The position numbers were made by a program, and so were the translations under genes. A DNA stretch of 25,224 bases. Source: Promethearchaeota archaeon (GTDB lineage: Archaea; Asgardarchaeota; Lokiarchaeia; Sigynarchaeales; SOKP01). The notes under the pieces are model-generated. The model was given only the letters and a program-made list of their open reading frames with translations. It was not told the DNA's origin and made no database searches. This document shows positions 1 through 7,255 of the stretch, piece by piece; position 1 is the stretch's first letter, and every line of letters begins with the position of its first letter. The stretch spans positions 1 to 25,224 of the forward strand of contig JAUXAJ010000036.1 of NCBI GenBank assembly GCA_030620005.1, given 5' to 3'.

Positions 1-144
1 TAAGATTCGCCGAATTTCTTGAACTGGAAATCGGCGATGTCCACCAAGCGTTCTTAAACACCTGATTTTTTTAGCTTTATCCCATCTTCTTAATGTCTTG
101 CTGCAAACTCCAAAAATTTCTGCGGCAATGCTAATTGAATACAT
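1..144 (-). CDS. IS607-family serine recombinase (TnpA), N-terminal part, cut by the window edge
   Basis: The complement of 1-144 is open from an ATG at 144 to the window edge and gives 48 residues. They form a MerR-like helix-turn-helix: [18 protein letters not shown], then RRWDKAKKI, then [12 protein letters not shown]. This order (SI-x-[18 protein letters not shown]) is the DNA-binding head of IS607-type serine recombinases, which carry a resolvase-like catalytic domain behind it. That domain, and any tnpB partner, would lie outside the window to the left. The gene reads away from the rest of the window, so the element end should lie between 145 and about 320. The family call rests on the HTH alone; other MerR/excisionase-type proteins share the fold, but the GGHRRF wing is very typical of IS607. 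Confidence 0.85.
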   Translation of the reverse strand, partial: MYSISIAAEIFGVCSKTLRRWDKAKKIRCLRTLGGHRRFPVQEIRRIL

Positions 145-339
145 GGGTTACAAGATAAGTCAATGAATTATAAATGTTTGAAAGATGTACATGTTTCACT
201 AATTTATATAATGTCCAGATTTGTACAAGATTTCAAAAACTATAGTTCACCCATCTTATAAAAATTTTATATCATAAAAAATATTATTTAATATCTTTTG
301 GAATTATTTTAGTTTAATATGATATTATGTGTAAATAAA
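145..339. other. Intergenic region, probable outer end of the IS607-like element
   Basis: AT-rich and without a gene. It contains two related palindromic stretches, GATGTACATG near 184-193 and TTTGTACAAG near 221-230, each next to a TTTCA motif. These could be subterminal recombinase sites of the IS607-like element, which is inference. A TATA-like stretch (CTTATAAAAA) begins at 255 and could serve the downstream homoserine dehydrogenase gene. Confidence 0.3.
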
Positions 340-897
340 ATGGAAGCAAAGATATGTCTAATTGGCAAGGGTAATGTTGGTACTAGCTTCTTACAGTTGT
401 TAAAAGAGAAGCGCACTGTTTTAAAGAAAAAATTTGACTTTTCATTTAAAATCGTTGCCATCTGTGAACAAGATGGGGCTTTAATCGACGAAAATGGAAT
501 ATCATTGGACGGACTTCTTGAAAAAGGAAAAGATTTCAGGGAATTAGTGTGTTGGAAGAAAGAAATTAACGTGAAAGAGGTAATTTCTAGAGTAAAAATA
601 AACTTCTGCGTTGAAACGACACCTACTAATCCTAATACTGGAGAACCCGCGTTAAGTCACATCCTTGAAGCATTGAATAATAATATAGATGTAATCGCTG
701 CGAATAAAGGTCCGTTTTACTTACAATACAAGAAAATTAAAGATTTGGCTATTAATAAGAAATGTTTTGTGAAATATGAAGCAACTGTCGCTAGTGGCGT
801 TCCTATCTTATCCGTTAAAGAAAGTCTAGTTGGAAATACGATCACGAGCATAAAAGCGATATTAAACGGCACGAGCAATTATATATTGAGAGGATGA
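340..897 (+). CDS. hom: Homoserine dehydrogenase, NAD(P)-binding N-terminal part (frame-split)
   Basis: Homoserine dehydrogenase reduces L-aspartate-4-semialdehyde to homoserine on the way to threonine and methionine. This frame supplies the Rossmann part (ICLIGKGNVG close to the start) plus the family motifs VIAANKGPF and EATVASGVPIL, and ends in ILNGTSNYIL, where the catalytic domain begins. An ATG at 319 is also in frame, but 340 starts the protein directly at the beta strand before GKGNVG, as the family usually does. The frame stops at 895-897 inside an ATGA overlap with the next frame, which continues the same protein without missing residues. One base lost near 885-893 would explain this, because restoring it gives the usual NYIL-x-RM junction. 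Either a frameshift mutation, a sequencing error or a genuine two-chain enzyme is possible. Confidence 0.85.
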   Translation: MEAKICLIGKGNVGTSFLQLLKEKRTVLKKKFDFSFKIVAICEQDGALIDENGISLDGLLEKGKDFRELVCWKKEINVKEVISRVKINFCVETTPTNPNTGEPALSHILEALNNNIDVIAANKGPFYLQYKKIKDLAINKKCFVKYEATVASGVPILSVKESLVGNTITSIKAILNGTSNYILRG

Positions 898-1379
898 GTG
901 CTGAAGGCGTTTCTTTTTCAATTGCATTAAAAGAAGCCCAAGAATTAGGAATAGCAGAAGCAGATCCAACGCTTGATATTGAAGGGTTTGACGCAGCAGG
1001 AAAATTGGTAATTTTAGCAAATGAACTATTAGGATGGTCAAAAACCATGAAAGACGTAAATATTAGTGGTATCTCAAAAATTACACCCCAAGCTATCGAA
1101 CTGGCTAAATCGGAAGGTTTTTTAATCAAACACTTGGCTATTGCTGAAGACAATAAGTTAACTGTAGAACTTCGTTTAATGAAAAGAGATTCACCGCTGA
1201 ATATTAGCGGAACATTAAATGTGATAGAACTACAAACAAAACATGCTGGACCGATAATTTTAATTGGAAGGGGTGCCGGCGGTTTTGAAGCAGCGTCAGC
1301 AATTTTAAACGATTTAATTAATATTGCGAAAAAGAGAGATTTTATTAAATATAATAATTGCAATATAACTGATCTATAA
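894..1379 (+). CDS. hom: Homoserine dehydrogenase, catalytic C-terminal part (frame-split)
   Basis: This continues the homoserine dehydrogenase of the previous frame. It begins MSAEGVSFSIALKEAQELG and carries the catalytic signature GIAEADPTLDIEGFDAAGK, with the conserved acidic residues and the lysine used for hydride transfer and substrate binding in the family. It ends in GRGAGGFEAASAILNDL, the usual C-terminal helix region, and there is no ACT regulatory domain. Together the two parts give about 345 residues, normal for a stand-alone archaeal enzyme. The ATG at 894 overlaps the upstream stop (ATGA), so coupled translation is possible, but no well-spaced ribosome site precedes it. The GAGAGG directly before the ATG is too close. 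A broken single gene is the simpler reading. Confidence 0.85.
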   Translation: MSAEGVSFSIALKEAQELGIAEADPTLDIEGFDAAGKLVILANELLGWSKTMKDVNISGISKITPQAIELAKSEGFLIKHLAIAEDNKLTVELRLMKRDSPLNISGTLNVIELQTKHAGPIILIGRGAGGFEAASAILNDLINIAKKRDFIKYNNCNITDL

Positions 1380-1398
1380 CATTTTAAGAGTCTTAACC

Positions 1399-1956
1399 AT
1401 GAACTTTGATTTTAAAAAAGAATTTAAGGGAATCATATCGGTAATCGGAGCAAGTGAAATTAATAAGGATATCGAACAAAAAGCATTTGATGTAGGGAAA
1501 TTATTAGCGAAAAATAATTACGCTATTTCTTGTGGAGGATTATCTGGTGTAATGGAAGCGGCATGCAGAGGGGCAAAAGAGGAAAAAGGACTGACAATTG
1601 GGATCATACCTTACAAGGAAAAAAGCGCCGCTAATAAATATGTAGACATTGCAATACCAGTTCCCTTTTCGCAAGCAAGAAATATAATCGTAGTTCTTAG
1701 CGGAGATGCGTGCGTTGCAATCGGGGGTAAAGCTGGAACGTTAACTGAAATTGCCTTAGCTTGGATTTATGGAAAACCGATTGTCGCATTATCTAGCGTT
1801 GAAGGGTGGTCTTCAAAGTTGGCCAATCTAAAAATAGATGATAGAAGATCTGATGTGATTCATGGTGTAGAAACACCTCAAGAGATAATTGAAAAGCTTG
1901 ACGAAGTTCTTAAGTTAGAGAAACTAAAAGGTTATAGTTACAAGAATGAAAAATAA
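1399..1956 (+). CDS. TIGR00725/SLOG-type (LOG-like Rossmann) protein
   Basis: A 185-residue protein with the Rossmann-like fold of the LOG/DprA (SLOG) superfamily. Motifs seen: ISVIGASE at 13-20, CGGLSGVMEAACRGA at 45-59, VPFSQARNIIVVLSGDACVAIGG at about 88-110 (nucleotide-loop region), and GGKAGTLTEIALAW from 109, the counterpart of the PGGxGTxxE motif of LOG proteins. Family members are thought to bind nucleotide-derived ligands. The exact reaction for this subgroup is not established, and cytokinin-activating LOG activity should not be assumed. It lies 19 nt after homoserine dehydrogenase and in front of threonine synthase, so it probably sits in the same transcript, although a role in threonine synthesis is not implied. 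Confidence 0.8.
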   Translation: MNFDFKKEFKGIISVIGASEINKDIEQKAFDVGKLLAKNNYAISCGGLSGVMEAACRGAKEEKGLTIGIIPYKEKSAANKYVDIAIPVPFSQARNIIVVLSGDACVAIGGKAGTLTEIALAWIYGKPIVALSSVEGWSSKLANLKIDDRRSDVIHGVETPQEIIEKLDEVLKLEKLKGYSYKNEK

Positions 1957-1995
1957 ATTAAGAAAATTTTAAAAAAAACGAAATTTATCGGTGTC

Positions 1996-2241
1996 ATGGT
2001 AAAAATTAGTGGAGGAGATGGATCTTCGTTAGAAAATGCATCAATTATTTCAGATTGTAATAACACTGAAGGTGTACGTCAAGAATATCTACTTATTGAA
2101 AAAACTTTCGCAAATTTTAAGTTGGTTAGACAAGAGTTACTTGATAAAAATAACAGAAAGTATGATAAATTTGAGTTAGAGATAAATGGCGAAAAAGTAG
2201 AATTATTTTTTGACATTACAGAATTTTTTGGAAAATACTAA
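1996..2241 (+). CDS. Small conserved-looking protein, function unknown
   Basis: An 81-residue acidic protein starting MVKISGGDGSSLENASII and ending FFDITEFFGKY. The opening GGDGSS and the closing FFDIT-FFGK look like the conserved ends of a small family seen in bacteria and archaea, but I cannot name it or assign a function. It has no signal peptide, membrane segment or metal site. It is placed 39 nt after the TIGR00725-type gene and about 30 nt before threonine synthase on the same strand, consistent with one transcript. Confidence 0.65.
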   Translation: MVKISGGDGSSLENASIISDCNNTEGVRQEYLLIEKTFANFKLVRQELLDKNNRKYDKFELEINGEKVELFFDITEFFGKY

Positions 2242-2273
2242 AAAAGATAAAAAGTAAATTGATAATAAGCATC

Positions 2274-3632
2274 ATGATTAATAGATTTCATTCTACAAAT
2301 TATAATAGTCCAGATGTAGATTTCAAAACAGCGGTTTTGATGGGACAAGCCCCTGATAAAGGTTTATATATTCCGAATATAATTCCTAAATTAAATTCTG
2401 AGCAGATATATTCTTTTAAGGATTTACAATTAAACGAAATTGGACACATTGTAATTTCAAAAATAATTGGAGATTCTATTCCTGAAAACGATCTTAAAAA
2501 AATATTAAATAATGCTCTGAATTTTGATGTCCCTGTTGAAATGATCACAAATAAAGATTATTTATGTTATTTAGACAAAGGACCAACATGTAGCTTCAAG
2601 GATTTTGGTGCAAGAACATTAGCTAGAATAATGGAATATTATATTTCAACTGAAGCTAAAAACATTGTAGTACTTGTGGCGACTTCAGGAGATACTGGCG
2701 GTGCTGTAGCTCAAGCGTTTTACGAAATCTCGCGAATTAAAGTTGTAGTGTTATATCCTAAAAGCGAAATTAGCGATTTACAGAGAAAGCAAATGACAAC
2801 TTTAGGAAAAAATATAATTGCATTAGGTATAAATGGAAAATTTGATGATTGTCAAAGGATAATAAAAAGAAGTCTTGCAGATCCAGATTTAAAGCACATA
2901 AACTTATCGTCAGCAAATTCCATCAACTTTGGTCGCTTAATACCTCAAGCAGTTTATTATTTCTGGAGTTACTCTCGAATTGTAGAAGAGAAAAACGAAC
3001 AAGTAATTTTTTCAGTTCCGTCGGGTAATTTTGGTAATCTAATGGGCGGACTTATAGCTAACAAGATGGGACTACCGGTCAGGAAATTTATTTCGGCTGT
3101 TAACGAAAACAATGAGTTCCCAAGGTTCTTAAAGACTGGAATATACGAGAAGGTGGAACCTTCTAAAAAATGCATTTCGAATGCGATGAATGTTGGTCAT
3201 CCATCGAATTTCGCCAGACTAATTGATCTATATGGTGGTCAAATTGATGAAACAGGAGTACTGCATAAGAACCCGAATTTGGAAAAAATCCGAAACGATA
3301 TTACTTCCTATTCAATAGACGACGATTTAACAAAAAAAACAATTGTGGATTTTTGGGAGAAATTCGAGATGATATTAGAACCTCACGGTGCTGTCGGATG
3401 GGCGGCGCTTCAAAAATATCACAGGCAATATCCGAAAGACGATAAATACAAATCAATTTCGTTAGAAACGGCAGATCCGGCAAAGTTTCCCGAAGAAATT
3501 ATCTCTTTAATTAATTTAACTCCAAAAATTCCAGAGCCATTACTGATTATTCAAAATAAAGAAGAATTCCCAAACAAGGCAGAAATTAACGATTATAACG
3601 ATTTTAAAAGTTTTTTAAGCGACAATTTTTAA
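2274..3632 (+). CDS. thrC: Threonine synthase
   Basis: A PLP enzyme that converts O-phospho-L-homoserine to L-threonine and phosphate, the final step of threonine synthesis. With the ATG at 2274 it is 452 residues. N-terminal motif FHSTNYNSPDVDFKTAVLMG and GLYIPNIIP are typical of the longer bacterial/fungal-type ThrC. The PLP lysine is K109 in GPTCSFKDFGAR. ATSGDTGGAVA and VPSGNFGNLMGG form the phosphate and cofactor loops, and PHGAVGWAAL lies near the C-terminus. The frame is also open from a TTG at 2259, but the ATG is the simpler start. It closes the block that begins with homoserine dehydrogenase. Homoserine kinase, the missing intermediate step, is not in the window. Confidence 0.95.
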   Translation: MINRFHSTNYNSPDVDFKTAVLMGQAPDKGLYIPNIIPKLNSEQIYSFKDLQLNEIGHIVISKIIGDSIPENDLKKILNNALNFDVPVEMITNKDYLCYLDKGPTCSFKDFGARTLARIMEYYISTEAKNIVVLVATSGDTGGAVAQAFYEISRIKVVVLYPKSEISDLQRKQMTTLGKNIIALGINGKFDDCQRIIKRSLADPDLKHINLSSANSINFGRLIPQAVYYFWSYSRIVEEKNEQVIFSVPSGNFGNLMGGLIANKMGLPVRKFISAVNENNEFPRFLKTGIYEKVEPSKKCISNAMNVGHPSNFARLIDLYGGQIDETGVLHKNPNLEKIRNDITSYSIDDDLTKKTIVDFWEKFEMILEPHGAVGWAALQKYHRQYPKDDKYKSISLETADPAKFPEEIISLINLTPKIPEPLLIIQNKEEFPNKAEINDYNDFKSFLSDNF

Positions 3633-3810
3633 GTATTCTCACATCTGGTTGCAACACTTCAGCGGAGCGGAGTCCGTAACCGTAGATCATGCAGAAGGAT
3701 TCATGTTAAGATCATGGTATTGCGAAGCGGAGCGAATGGAACGGCTCTAAAATCCAATCCATTTGGTCCTAAATTTTGAAAAGAATAATTATTTATATTA
3801 ATAATTGATA
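3633..3810. other. GC-richer intergenic island, possible structured RNA
   Basis: Bases about 3650-3770 are clearly GC-richer than the surrounding AT-rich spacer and code for nothing recognisable. The 8-mer GCGGAGCG occurs at 3662-3669 and 3727-3734, and AGATCATG at 3684-3691 and 3709-3716. AATGGA followed by TCCATT can form a weak stem near 3735-3770. In an AT-rich archaeon such islands are often non-coding RNAs, but no known RNA family or tRNA cloverleaf could be fitted. Confidence 0.25.
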
Positions 3811-3813
3811 AAC

Positions 3814-3863
3814 TTAAATAAAGAATGGATTTAATCTCATGATGGATTTTTTCCTTTATTTAA
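3814..3863. promoter_or_regulatory. 10-bp inverted repeat at the promoter of the Rag-like GTPase gene
   Basis: TTAAATAAAG (3814-3823) is matched by its exact reverse complement CTTTATTTAA (3854-3863), 30 bases apart. The right arm runs into a TATA-like stretch (TTTAAATATAAT, about 3859-3870) located 20-30 nt before the TTG start at 3891. This could be an operator plus a TATA box for a leaderless transcript. With AT-rich arms, chance occurrence cannot be excluded. Confidence 0.35.
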
Positions 3864-3890
3864 ATATAATATTTTTTATGGTGTAAGATA

Positions 3891-4838
3891 TTGAGCATTC
3901 CTTATTTGGAAGAAAGGATACACGAAGGAGATGACCAGTTCAAAATTCTTTTTACTGGGTTAGATACCGCTGGGAAAACATCTATAATTTTAGCACTACA
4001 AAGAGAATTTTCAAAAATCGCCATCCTGAAACCAACGAGAGGCGCCCAGAGGAGAATCTTTGAATTTCTTGGAAAACAGATAAGTGAATGGGATCTAGGA
4101 GGACAAACGGCTTACAGAATCTCCTATTTAAGAAATCCAAGTAAATATTTTGATAATACAGAAATAGCAGTTTTTGTTATAGACATTCAAAACAATGAAA
4201 GAATTCCCGAATCACTTGGTTATTTAAAAGATGTTATTGACAAGTTTAGAGAACTTGAAATAGAGCCGCCAATCTATGTGTTCTTTCATAAATGGGATCC
4301 CGGCTTAGAACGGACCATCGAAAGCGAGATTTCAGACGTCGTTGACAAATTAAAGAAAGATTTAAAAAATCTTATAGAATATGATAAAATTTATTATTAT
4401 AAAACCTCAATATATGATTTAGCATCTATAATGTTCGCAATATCCGAAGTTCTTTTAGCATTATATCCTAAATCCGAGTTAATTACAAGAACGATAAAAG
4501 AATTCTCAAATAAACTAAATTCCGAAGGTATAATTCTTCTTGACGATAATTCACTTATTATTGGATCATATTTTAAAATTGAACAAGCAAGAAAGCTATT
4601 AACCTTATCAGCACCTTACTTCCTAACCTTAAACGATTCCTTTCAATTTGATGGAGAAAGGCAAATTGAAGACCAAATAATAGTCCAACGCTTTGGGAGA
4701 CATTTTTTATTTAAACAGATTAAGTTAAAGGCCGGCTATCAACCGTATTATTTGTTACTTATAAAAGAAGGGCAATACTTTTATAAGGAGGATTTTGATA
4801 GCTTAGCTCGGCTATTAAGGGAAATAATATATAAATAA
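3891..4838 (+). CDS. Rag/Arf-like small GTPase with C-terminal longin/roadblock-like extension
   Basis: A 315-residue GTP-binding protein. G1 is GLDTAGKT (23-30), the G2 threonine is probably T49 in KPTRGAQ, G3 is WDLGGQ (67-72), G4 is HKWD (133-136) and G5 is probably KTSIYD (171-176). WDLGGQ is Arf-like, whereas HK-x-D in place of NKxD is the hallmark of Gtr/Rag GTPases. Residues about 205-315 form an alpha/beta domain (IILLDDNSLIIGSYF, YYLLLIKEG) resembling the C-terminal roadblock/longin-like domain of Rag proteins that mediates dimerisation. The start is TTG at 3891, since the ATG just upstream (3878) is followed at once by a stop. The C-terminal part and all G motifs align with the larger GTPase at 9276, so the two are paralogues and possible dimer partners. 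It probably regulates signalling or traffic at a membrane, by analogy with eukaryotic Rags. Confidence 0.85.
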   Translation: MSIPYLEERIHEGDDQFKILFTGLDTAGKTSIILALQREFSKIAILKPTRGAQRRIFEFLGKQISEWDLGGQTAYRISYLRNPSKYFDNTEIAVFVIDIQNNERIPESLGYLKDVIDKFRELEIEPPIYVFFHKWDPGLERTIESEISDVVDKLKKDLKNLIEYDKIYYYKTSIYDLASIMFAISEVLLALYPKSELITRTIKEFSNKLNSEGIILLDDNSLIIGSYFKIEQARKLLTLSAPYFLTLNDSFQFDGERQIEDQIIVQRFGRHFLFKQIKLKAGYQPYYLLLIKEGQYFYKEDFDSLARLLREIIYK

Positions 4839-4913
4839 ACCAAATGTTAATTCTTAACATTAATAAAACTGAATTTCTATTAATATGATAAAGAAGTAAT
4901 GAAAAAAAAAAAC

Positions 4914-4956
4914 AATGAAAATTCATCTATGTGAATGAAAATTCATCTATGTGAAT
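4914..4956. repeat. Tandem repeat, 20 bp x 2
   Basis: The unit AATGAAAATTCATCTATGTG occurs twice without a gap (4914-4933 and 4934-4953) and is followed by AAT, the start of a third copy. Each unit contains the palindrome ATGAAAATTCAT, and ATTCA...TGAAT can form a short hairpin. It lies in the spacer between the GTPase gene and the zinc-ribbon/roadblock gene, about 100 nt upstream of the latter's start. It could be a replication-slippage product or a double binding site. Confidence 0.9.
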
Positions 4957-5058
4957 ACATTCTTGACGATCTTCATAATGGACTCAACGAGGCAAATAAA
5001 GACATCATTTAATTATTAGAATTCAATAAAAATAAACGAGCTATAATCGTAAAAAATC

Positions 5059-6180
5059 TTGAGAATTTGTTCAAATTGTGGTTCGACGAACGCTGAAGTC
5101 GACGGACCAATTTGTAGGAAATGTGGGGCCCTCCTGCCATTATCTTCAAAACCTCTACGAATGAGAGTACCATCTACAAGCAAGGAAAAAGCACCAAGCA
5201 ACGATAATACCATCCAAAATATACCCCCTGAATCAAATGAAGTTCAGTTTTTTATTCCTGGAATTAGAACGAGTCAGAAACCGGCTCGACTAAAATTAAA
5301 TGAAATTCCCTTGGGAGATAATACATTAAGTTCTTTATCTAAAATTCCTTCAGAAGTCCCCCCACCTGTGATTCATCCGAATTCAACGACAGTAAGGACC
5401 GATAATCAAGGCACAGCAAGTCATCCATTAGAAGTTAAAAAAGTTAAAAAAGAATTTTTACAAGAAATAAAGCCTCAGCCGTTCAGAGGCGCTATTAGGA
5501 CATCTTACGACCCTCCATTAACGCAACCCAAAGAAAGTATTCTTGTAAAGCACGCACAAGAGACATCTTCTACAAGAGATACTATTGAATCTCAATCTCT
5601 TGGAGTTTCTCAGGTAACTCCACCAAATCAGGGTTCTAAAAGTGATTCTACCCCTATGAAATGGAAACAATTAGAAAAAGACATGTCAGATGTATTAAAG
5701 GTTCTTTCTGAAAAATTAAGTTTGCCCGAAGAAGATAGTTCTAAATCTAATCTTACACTTAGTAAAGGGCCCGAAATACGAATAATTCCCACTAGTTTAA
5801 ATGAAATTCTTGATAATTTATTACAAATCAATGTACATATTGAAGCATCAGCCATTATAAAAAGAGACGGGACAATACTAGCGTCAGCAATCTCGAGTAG
5901 AGTTTCGGATTCCTTATTTGCAACAATAGGTTCCAATCTAACAATGATTGGTACGGATATAATAAATGGCTTGAGTGCGGGCAAATTAAAAACTATTTCT
6001 ATACATGGCACGCTTGGCGTTTTAGATTTGGCACCTCTTGATCACGAGAACCCTCAAGTTAAAGATATGATTATAATCTTATTTTCAAACTCCAAAGTTA
6101 AAAGTGGAGTAATTAGTTTATGTAAAAACATGGTTAAAAAGCAGATTTTGGAATATATAGGAATCGAAAAAAAAGAGTAA
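5059..6180 (+). CDS. Zinc-ribbon protein with long disordered linker and C-terminal roadblock/LC7-like domain
   Basis: A 373-residue protein in three parts. Residues 4-22 hold a zinc ribbon (C4-x2-C7, C19-x2-C22; ICSNCG...ICRKCG). Residues about 25-240 are a Ser/Pro/Thr/Lys-rich, probably disordered linker. Residues about 244-365 form a roadblock/LC7-like domain (LNEILDNLLQ, ASAIIKRDGTILASAI, TIGSNLTMIGTDIINGL, ISIHGTLGVLDLAPL). Roadblock domains are small GTPase partners in MglB and Ragulator. The start is a TTG at 5059; an in-frame stop at 5050-5052 leaves no usable upstream start. It directly follows a Rag-like GTPase gene, so a role as scaffold or regulator of that GTPase is a reasonable inference. 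Its stop is only 2 nt from the end of the convergent nuclease-like gene. Confidence 0.8.
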   Translation: MRICSNCGSTNAEVDGPICRKCGALLPLSSKPLRMRVPSTSKEKAPSNDNTIQNIPPESNEVQFFIPGIRTSQKPARLKLNEIPLGDNTLSSLSKIPSEVPPPVIHPNSTTVRTDNQGTASHPLEVKKVKKEFLQEIKPQPFRGAIRTSYDPPLTQPKESILVKHAQETSSTRDTIESQSLGVSQVTPPNQGSKSDSTPMKWKQLEKDMSDVLKVLSEKLSLPEEDSSKSNLTLSKGPEIRIIPTSLNEILDNLLQINVHIEASAIIKRDGTILASAISSRVSDSLFATIGSNLTMIGTDIINGLSAGKLKTISIHGTLGVLDLAPLDHENPQVKDMIIILFSNSKVKSGVISLCKNMVKKQILEYIGIEKKE

Positions 6181-6182
6181 TG

Positions 6183-6974
6183 CTATAACAGCTGTTTTTG
6201 AACGATTACCTTTCTAATTTCTTCGGTTTTATAATAGTGTAAATAATATTGTAATTCTTCTAGAAAAGAATTGAACTGTGAAATTGAAACTAAGGGAATT
6301 TGATTACTATTTAATTTAGTTCCATTATCCTCCAAGGTAACCATTAAAGGTACGAGTTTAATAGGAAGATATTTTTCAATTCTCGGATTCACTCCTAATA
6401 AATCTTGTATCAGTTTTGAAAAAACCTCAGGATTGTTTTTCAACGCGAGTACTCTTCTGTACTGTAAATTTGCTGCTTTATTCATGGAACTGAATGAATC
6501 CTTTCGTCTCCATTGTTTTGCATCGATTATGAGCATGTAATTGCGCTTGAGTCCAATTACATCGATTTCGTATCTTTTTTGAGAAGTTTTAGATTTGAAA
6601 TTTGATCTATCAGAGAAGCGAAAATTTTTCAAAGCGAAATAATCGTGTTTCAGGAGGATTTCAAGTGTTAATTCTTCAAAGCTGTTAAAATCCAATAATT
6701 CTGAAAGTTTTTTGATGTCAAATTCAAGATATTTAATACTTTCCATTACAAATAAAATTTTATTAATTACAACATAATTAATGTAATTCCCCCTTTCTTT
6801 TTTTATGAACTCGAACAGATTTAAAAAATCGTCTAAATCGTCTAACTTTTTAAAATAATTAATTTCAGGAATTTCATACCATAACTCAGTCGTGTCTTTG
6901 TTAGATTCCCTTAAAATGTTGTAAATTTCGTAAAAAAAACGTCTTAAAGAAGGTGGAGAATAAAATTTGGACAT
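6183..6974 (-). CDS. PD-(D/E)XK nuclease-like protein
   Basis: A 263-residue protein with no signal peptide or membrane helix. Residues about 98-180 look like a restriction-endonuclease-like core: a helix with EELTLEILLKHDYF, then YEIDVIGLKRNYMLIIDAKQW, giving D138 and the DAK motif (D151, K153) with the metal-binding acid/lysine spacing of PD-(D/E)XK enzymes. QYRRVLALKN follows in the place of the conserved Q/Y helix. The N-terminal ~95 residues are helical and unrecognised; the C-terminal ~80 residues include a beta-rich segment (IKLVPLMVTLEDNG). DNA cleavage or repair is the likely theme, but the substrate is unknown. No methyltransferase or other restriction partner is adjacent. It is convergent with the roadblock gene and divergent from the NrdD-like gene. 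Confidence 0.65.
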   Translation of the reverse strand: MSKFYSPPSLRRFFYEIYNILRESNKDTTELWYEIPEINYFKKLDDLDDFLNLFEFIKKERGNYINYVVINKILFVMESIKYLEFDIKKLSELLDFNSFEELTLEILLKHDYFALKNFRFSDRSNFKSKTSQKRYEIDVIGLKRNYMLIIDAKQWRRKDSFSSMNKAANLQYRRVLALKNNPEVFSKLIQDLLGVNPRIEKYLPIKLVPLMVTLEDNGTKLNSNQIPLVSISQFNSFLEELQYYLHYYKTEEIRKVIVQKQLL

Positions 6975-7255
6975 GAATATTATTAAAAAATCATGCTAAT
7001 TTAAAGGTAAGAGTGTAATAAAACAATGAATTATTCAATTCTTGATTGATTACTCTCAATTTTAATTAAATTTTAAGCCTAAAATTCAAAAAAATCCAAA
7101 AATGTGAAATATAATTAATTTAACGTCAATATTTTTGGAAAGAATTTAACATCGTTAAGTTTAATCGGTTAATAATACTTTTTTTTAAGTCTCTAGTATT
7201 ATTAATTCATGTCTTTTAATAAGAAAAAAGTACTTTTGAGAGAAATAATGAGAAT

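Noticed and set aside
842..1363. Minus-strand frame of 173 codons opposite homoserine dehydrogenase
   Set aside because: It lies fully antisense to a well-supported enzyme sequence and shows no recognisable motif.
3645..3770. tRNA gene in the GC-richer island
   Set aside because: No acceptor stem, T-loop GTTCGA-type box or anticodon arm could be fitted on either strand.
4914..4956. CRISPR array
   Set aside because: The two 20-bp copies are directly adjacent with no spacers, and there are no cas genes in the window.
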